Shown here: piece by piece, positions 59,476 through 64,000 of the stretch
Position numbering within the stretch: the first letter of the stretch is position 1
How the letters are laid out: each line of letters opens with the position of its first letter
Assembly: GCF_028502605.1 (NCBI RefSeq)
Contig: NC_079236.1
Coordinates: 992,001-1,056,000 of the forward strand
DNA length: 64,000 nt
Reading direction: 5' to 3'
Source of the DNA: Trichoderma breve
Lineage: Eukaryota; Ascomycota; Sordariomycetes; Hypocreales; Hypocreaceae
Made by a program: the position numbers and the translations under genes
The notes under the pieces: model-generated
Databases searched by the model: none
Told to the model about the DNA's origin: nothing
What the model saw: the letters and a program-made list of their open reading frames with translations, nothing else

Positions 59476-62400
59476 TCAACTGTCCCAAATGGCACCATAG
59501 GCCGGGATACCCCTGGTCTCTAGTCCATATACCACCTTTTTAGTGATCTTTTCATTGGCAATGATGATGACGGCTTCGGCGCCAAAGTCCTTGGCCAGGT
59601 TGTAGCCCATGCGAACGAGATCGGGCCGGCCCTGGGTTCGGGTATCATGGATGACGGCGCCGGGAATAGTTCCCTTGATAGTATCCATAATCTTCTTACC
59701 AAACGTCTTTTCAGGCGAAGCAGCTGACCAGATAAGCTGAGTGGGACAGCTTGGTTGCGCGATGTGGCCCAGCATGGGACCGATGCCAGATCCTGTAGCA
59801 ATGACGACAACACGATTGAACAATGTGGCAATGCGCATAACACCGCATGTCGGAAGGCCACGGACCCAGATGCTTGTGGGGGGGTTTTGAATACACGCCT
59901 TAGTCCAATCGCCAGCATTGGATACCACGAGAGAGTAACCTGGCGCAATACCATCTTCGAGGTTAGCCTGAGGGGCTGGGATCGTCGCAAAGGAGTGCCA
60001 CTCAATGAGTGGGCGGTGGGATAGGCGTGTAAAGCTGCCGTTGACAGGGATGGTGTAGTCAAAGTGCAGACGGATAGCGTGATCCGACAGCGGCTCGGCA
60101 TTGACCTTGACTTTGCGGAGGAAGATCCAAGAGGAAGCAACGCTGCATGTGGCAACGCCGAGCATCCAAAACGCCGGCGTCTTGACAAGTGCAATCCCAA
60201 CATCCTCTCCTACTGGGGTAGAATCGTAAACGGAGACAACAGTCTTGGCCCAGAAAAGCGCAAGCGTGGTCCACCCCATGAAGCGGTGCATCTTCTCAAA
60301 CATGTTGTGACTGGGCTTGCGAAACATGGGTAAGGCAGAGGCAAGGATAAGACAACACAGCGCACAGAGAAGCCACGAGACCACTAGGTTGGCTAAAGAG
60401 TACCCAGATGGTTGTCGATGGAGCTGAAAGCGGGCAACTGTGGCCTGGATCGTAGAGCCAAGGAGCCACGCGGTTGCGCATATACCAGCAGCAGAGTGGA
60501 TGCCGCCAAGATGGTAGATTTTGGCACATCGGCGGCGAATCCAGAATGGGAAGGACTTGGGAACAGAGCAAGAGATGGTGTAAAGAACGTTTATGACGAC
60601 ATCTTGGCGGATGAGAACACCGGTGACCAGATTAGCCGCAGTGATAGTCGCGAGCCATTCGACTTTGGGGTTGAGAAGCAGGACGGCGATGAGAACACCA
60701 ATGTTAATGAGACCAACGAGGCTGAACAAAACGCGATAAACAATGAGAACACGCTTTTTGAGACCTCTCCATGGCTTGGGCCACTTCTTTTCGGGAATAT
60801 CTCTCAACAAATCGAGCGACTTTTCGGTCTGCTCCTCTTGCGCCTTGGCAGAGGCGGCCGTTAGAGTCGAAGATGAAGAAACGGACCGAAGACCGACCAA
60901 AGAGCCAGACTTGTCACTCTTGGTTCCCGGCAGAGCAGCTGGATGAAAGGTAGAACTGAACACTGTTGAAGATTCAGAGATTGTGGGAGAGGCCGGTCCG
61001 ATGGCCAGCATGCGTAGAGATTTCTTGTCAATCTTGCCATTTGCCGTGGTAGGAAACTCATCTAGGAGATGAATGCTAGATGGCACAGCATAGTATGGTT
61101 GAAGTTTGCGAGTGTGCTCCAGAATGGCTTCGCCATCTTGGGTAGAAGGGACTGCAAACCCATGGATTTCTCCATCAATCAAGAGCGCACAGGCACGAGT
61201 GACACCTGGCGCTGAGGCCATGGATGAAGAAACGCCATCCAATTCAACACGGAAACCCTGGTAACGAGCAGCATATTAGATTCCGTTCCTCACAGAAGCG
61301 CTACGGCAACACGGCCCACAAACAAATATGTGTAAAAACGGGAACTCACCTTGACTTTGACCTGATCGTCGACTCGACCGAGAATTTCAATGGAGCCATC
61401 AGGTCGCCACTTTCCCAAATCACCGGTACAATACATTTTAGATCTATTATTGTGAGACAAAACAAGTGTGTCAGTCAATATCCCACACTTTCACGGGGAT
61501 CTGAGCAAGCAGATCCCGGGCTGAGAAAACACTCTTGACAAGCACTCCCTTGAGAAAACTCACCCATCATTGGTAAAGGGATCTGGAACGTAAGACTCCT
61601 TTGTCTTGGCCTCAAGGCCAACGTAACCGCGAGACACTCCGTATCCGCCGGCCCACATAGTACCGGGTTCACCTACCGGTACAGGACTCCCATTGTCATC
61701 GAGGATGTAGACGTTGTTATTGGGGGTAGGGCGGCCGATAGATAGGCTGTCCCCAACAATGTGTTTCTGCATAGTGTTGACAATGGTTGTCTCCGTGGGG
61801 CCGCAGCTGTTCCAGTATGTTGCATGCTTGGCCCACAGATCAGCTAGGCTAAGGGGTAGGTTAGTACACGTAGACACTCGAAAGAAAACGTCCAAGGAAG
61901 GGAGGTTTAGCGGGGATCGACTTACTCTTGTGAAGTAGGTTCACCAGCAGTGGCAACGACTTTGATCTTGGGATACTTGGTAGGAGGGTACTTGGATAGA
62001 ATAGTCGGTGTGCAAATCAAGGTATCCAGCTAAATCAACCATTTTCATCTCATGTTAGCCCAATTCACCGCCAAGCGTAGCAATTTGGTGTAATCCATCA
62101 TTCAGGATTCTCCCTCCCTCTCTGACACTCACCAGCTCAATAGCGGGTTCCCACTTGGAACCCCGGATGACAAGGGTGCCACCGTTACACAGGCATGCAA
62201 AGATTTCCCAAGCAGCTGGCACTCGAATATTAGTAATGTGAAATGGAACTGGGGTGTGTGAATTCATCTCAGGGCAAGCAACATACCCATGTCAAAACTT
62301 ATGTTCAGAACTTGTCCCACCCGGTGACCTGGTCGAATACCCAGGTTTCCGGGAGACATACAGACAAGATTGGCAACATTTCTATGTGTAACGTCGACGC

Positions 62401-63080
62401 CCTTGGGCTTACCCGTTGTACCTAACTCGCAACTTTTAGTTTTCAGCTGCTAACTGGCAGGGAGGGTGGGTATAGCAGCTGCGGCCTCGGCGCTGCTAGT
62501 GAGACCTCGAAGAAATGCACGTACCGGATGTGTAAATGATGTAACATCCACCATCAGAAGTGGCCAAATCCACCCATTTTCCATCATAGGTCAAGTCGTC
62601 CAGCTGCTGCTGCTGCTGCTGCTCGATTATGACAGGAGTGGCATCGGGGCAGAGGTCACGGATGCGATGAACAGTCGATGATAGGCAGCAAACGATGTTG
62701 CCGCCAGACTGCTCAAAAACATGCCGTATAGTCGAGTCCGGAACAACGCCCCCATCAAGAGGAACATACTGGGCGCCACAGGAGAGGATGGCCCAAATGC
62801 CCACCACCATCTCGGCGCTCCTTTTCACAACGAGAGGGACCCTCTGGTGAGGGCGTACACCCAGGCTGCGGAGTTCAGCGGCCAAGGCCTGAGCCCGAGC
62901 ACCGAGCTGGCGGTATGTAATTTGCCTGGTGGTTGCACCAGACAAGTCATGGAGGGCCACATTGTCAGGGAAAGACCTGACATGATGGTAGAAGGATGAT
63001 GTGACGGTTGGGAAAGGGCACGGCAGCCTGGGGCCATACTGCATTGCAGTATAGTCCAAAGGGGGACTTGACATCTCCAT
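59476..63080 (-). CDS. Adenylation domain fused to a membrane flavoreductase (TmpA-like), NRPS-like
   Basis: Seven exons (62525-63080, 62287-62421, 62133-62215, 61926-62029, 61564-61848, 61350-61443, 59476-61257) join in frame to 1012 aa. The first half is an AMP-binding domain: [41 protein letters not shown] and TANGKID. No carrier (T) domain with a DSL-type serine follows. Instead there are about six transmembrane segments ([20 protein letters not shown] onward) and a C-terminal FAD/NAD(P)-binding oxidoreductase part ([13 protein letters not shown]). The C-terminal half resembles Aspergillus TmpA, a membrane flavoprotein linked to conidiation. Substrate and product are unknown. A glutamine run (six Q) coded by CAG repeats lies in the adenylation domain near 62605. 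Confidence 0.85.
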
Positions 63081-63272
63081 GACACCAGATGCTATATAAA
63101 GCGTATGTCTGTATGTCTGTATGGATATGCAGGTGTCTTGATGTCGTGTGATCAAGTAGATATGGATGGGTATGAGGTGAATAAGAAGAGAAGAGTGGTG
63201 TGAAGAAGAAAGACAATGAGATCGGAACGTGCTGCTGCTCGTCCAACCCGACGAAGAGGCCGAGCGCCACCA

Positions 63273-63280
63273 TTTATATA
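63273..63280 (-). promoter_or_regulatory. TATA box of the adenylation-fusion gene
   Basis: TATATAAA on the minus strand lies about 195 bp upstream of the start codon at 63080. Confidence 0.4.
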
Positions 63281-64000
63281 CGTGAGAGGAGAAGAGTCCT
63301 TGTTCTTTCATCCCCCCTCTTCCAACGGCGAACGTCCTGCAGAACCCTGTCTAGGAAGGGTCCGGCCCATGGTGAACCATGCATCGTAGCCCTGACTACG
63401 ATGCGGACAGTAGCGGATCAAAGGTATTCGACGTAGGCACGAGCGACTTGCTGGTGTGGTCTTTGCCGCTTCTGAGCGAATATGAAAGTGTGTGTGTGGT
63501 CTTGGTGGAAGACCCATCGAGATGCCGCCGGTGTCCAATACAAAGACACCAGGGCTCACTCGCGCGTGGAGGCTGAGACCAGCTAGGGTCAAGGGAAGAA
63601 ACTGCAACATCGAGAGATACGGAAGAAGGAGTGGAGGCGAGGAGGTACAGACAGGGTTCGGGGAGAACAAGGACGAAAGGTGATATGGTACGAAGCGGTA
63701 TACCAGGTCGGTTACGTACTGACCGCACTTCTCGTGATGATGGATGCTTGTGCAGGTGTGAGGGACGGGTTGACAGATCAAATCTGATTGGATACATAGT
63801 TGCCTTGCCTAGTATCGATGCGATCAAAATGCGAATATCCGCGTGGACAGTATCCGATTGCTCTCTCATGATTAATCGCGGAGTTGCTACTAGAGCTACT
63901 CCTCATGTTGCTAACCCTCCCGTTTCTCCTACTGTTGCTCCCCTCAACTTCATACCAGAGTGGAGAAGTTGTGATAAAGTGGTGTTATTAGTTGTTTAAT
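63281..64000. other. Right edge, upstream region
   Basis: Promoter-side DNA of the adenylation-fusion gene up to the window end. Short open frames on both strands show no recognisable protein features. Confidence 0.5.

Overview
The window is nuclear DNA of a filamentous ascomycete. The short 44-80 nt introns, CTAAC/CTGAC branch sites and gene families point to a Pezizomycotina fungus. A Hypocreales genome, most likely Trichoderma, is my inference; nothing here identifies the species. All multi-exon models were built by hand from splice signals and reading-frame continuity, and every joined CDS is divisible by three.

Left part (1-11,000) is mostly conserved housekeeping: the 3' half of a quinone oxidoreductase, a UDP-glucose 4-epimerase with a GC-AG intron, a Sad1/SUN nuclear-envelope protein and the DEAD-box helicase Dbp4, which has a perfect GATA-site palindrome in its promoter. 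At 11,554-11,905 lie two tandem tRNA-Cys genes. Each is interrupted in the D stem by a 57-59 nt insert that looks exactly like a spliceosomal intron (GTAAGC start, CTAAC branch site, AG end).

Middle part (12,000-34,000) is more accessory. It holds an unrecognised protein with a duplicated cysteine module, a divergent pair of large unrecognised proteins (1153 and 569 aa) sharing one promoter region, a tRNA-Leu(CAA) with a canonical intron, a secreted SMP-30-like beta-propeller, a 99-aa secreted cysteine-rich protein, a ricin-B-type lectin, a dihydroflavonol-reductase-like SDR, the ribosome-biogenesis factor Esf1 and a LaeA-like methyltransferase. About 5.9 kb then carries no recognisable gene.

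Right part (39,700-64,000) has a 7TM-RGS receptor, a decayed thioester-reductase relic in a gene-poor stretch, a GH71 alpha-1,3-glucanase and a candidate cell-death cassette. That cassette has a gasdermin-like protein gene facing a two-domain subtilisin-like protease, followed by a divergent C2H2-like gene of a type common near fungal allorecognition loci. A Zn2Cys6 regulator with a promoter dense in TCCGG half-sites follows, then an adenylation-domain/membrane-flavoreductase fusion protein.

The strongest leads are the D-arm GT-AG introns in the tRNA-Cys pair and the gasdermin-like/protease pair, which resembles the HET-Q1/HET-Q2 arrangement of Podospora. The latter is inference from fold pattern, protein length and neighbourhood.
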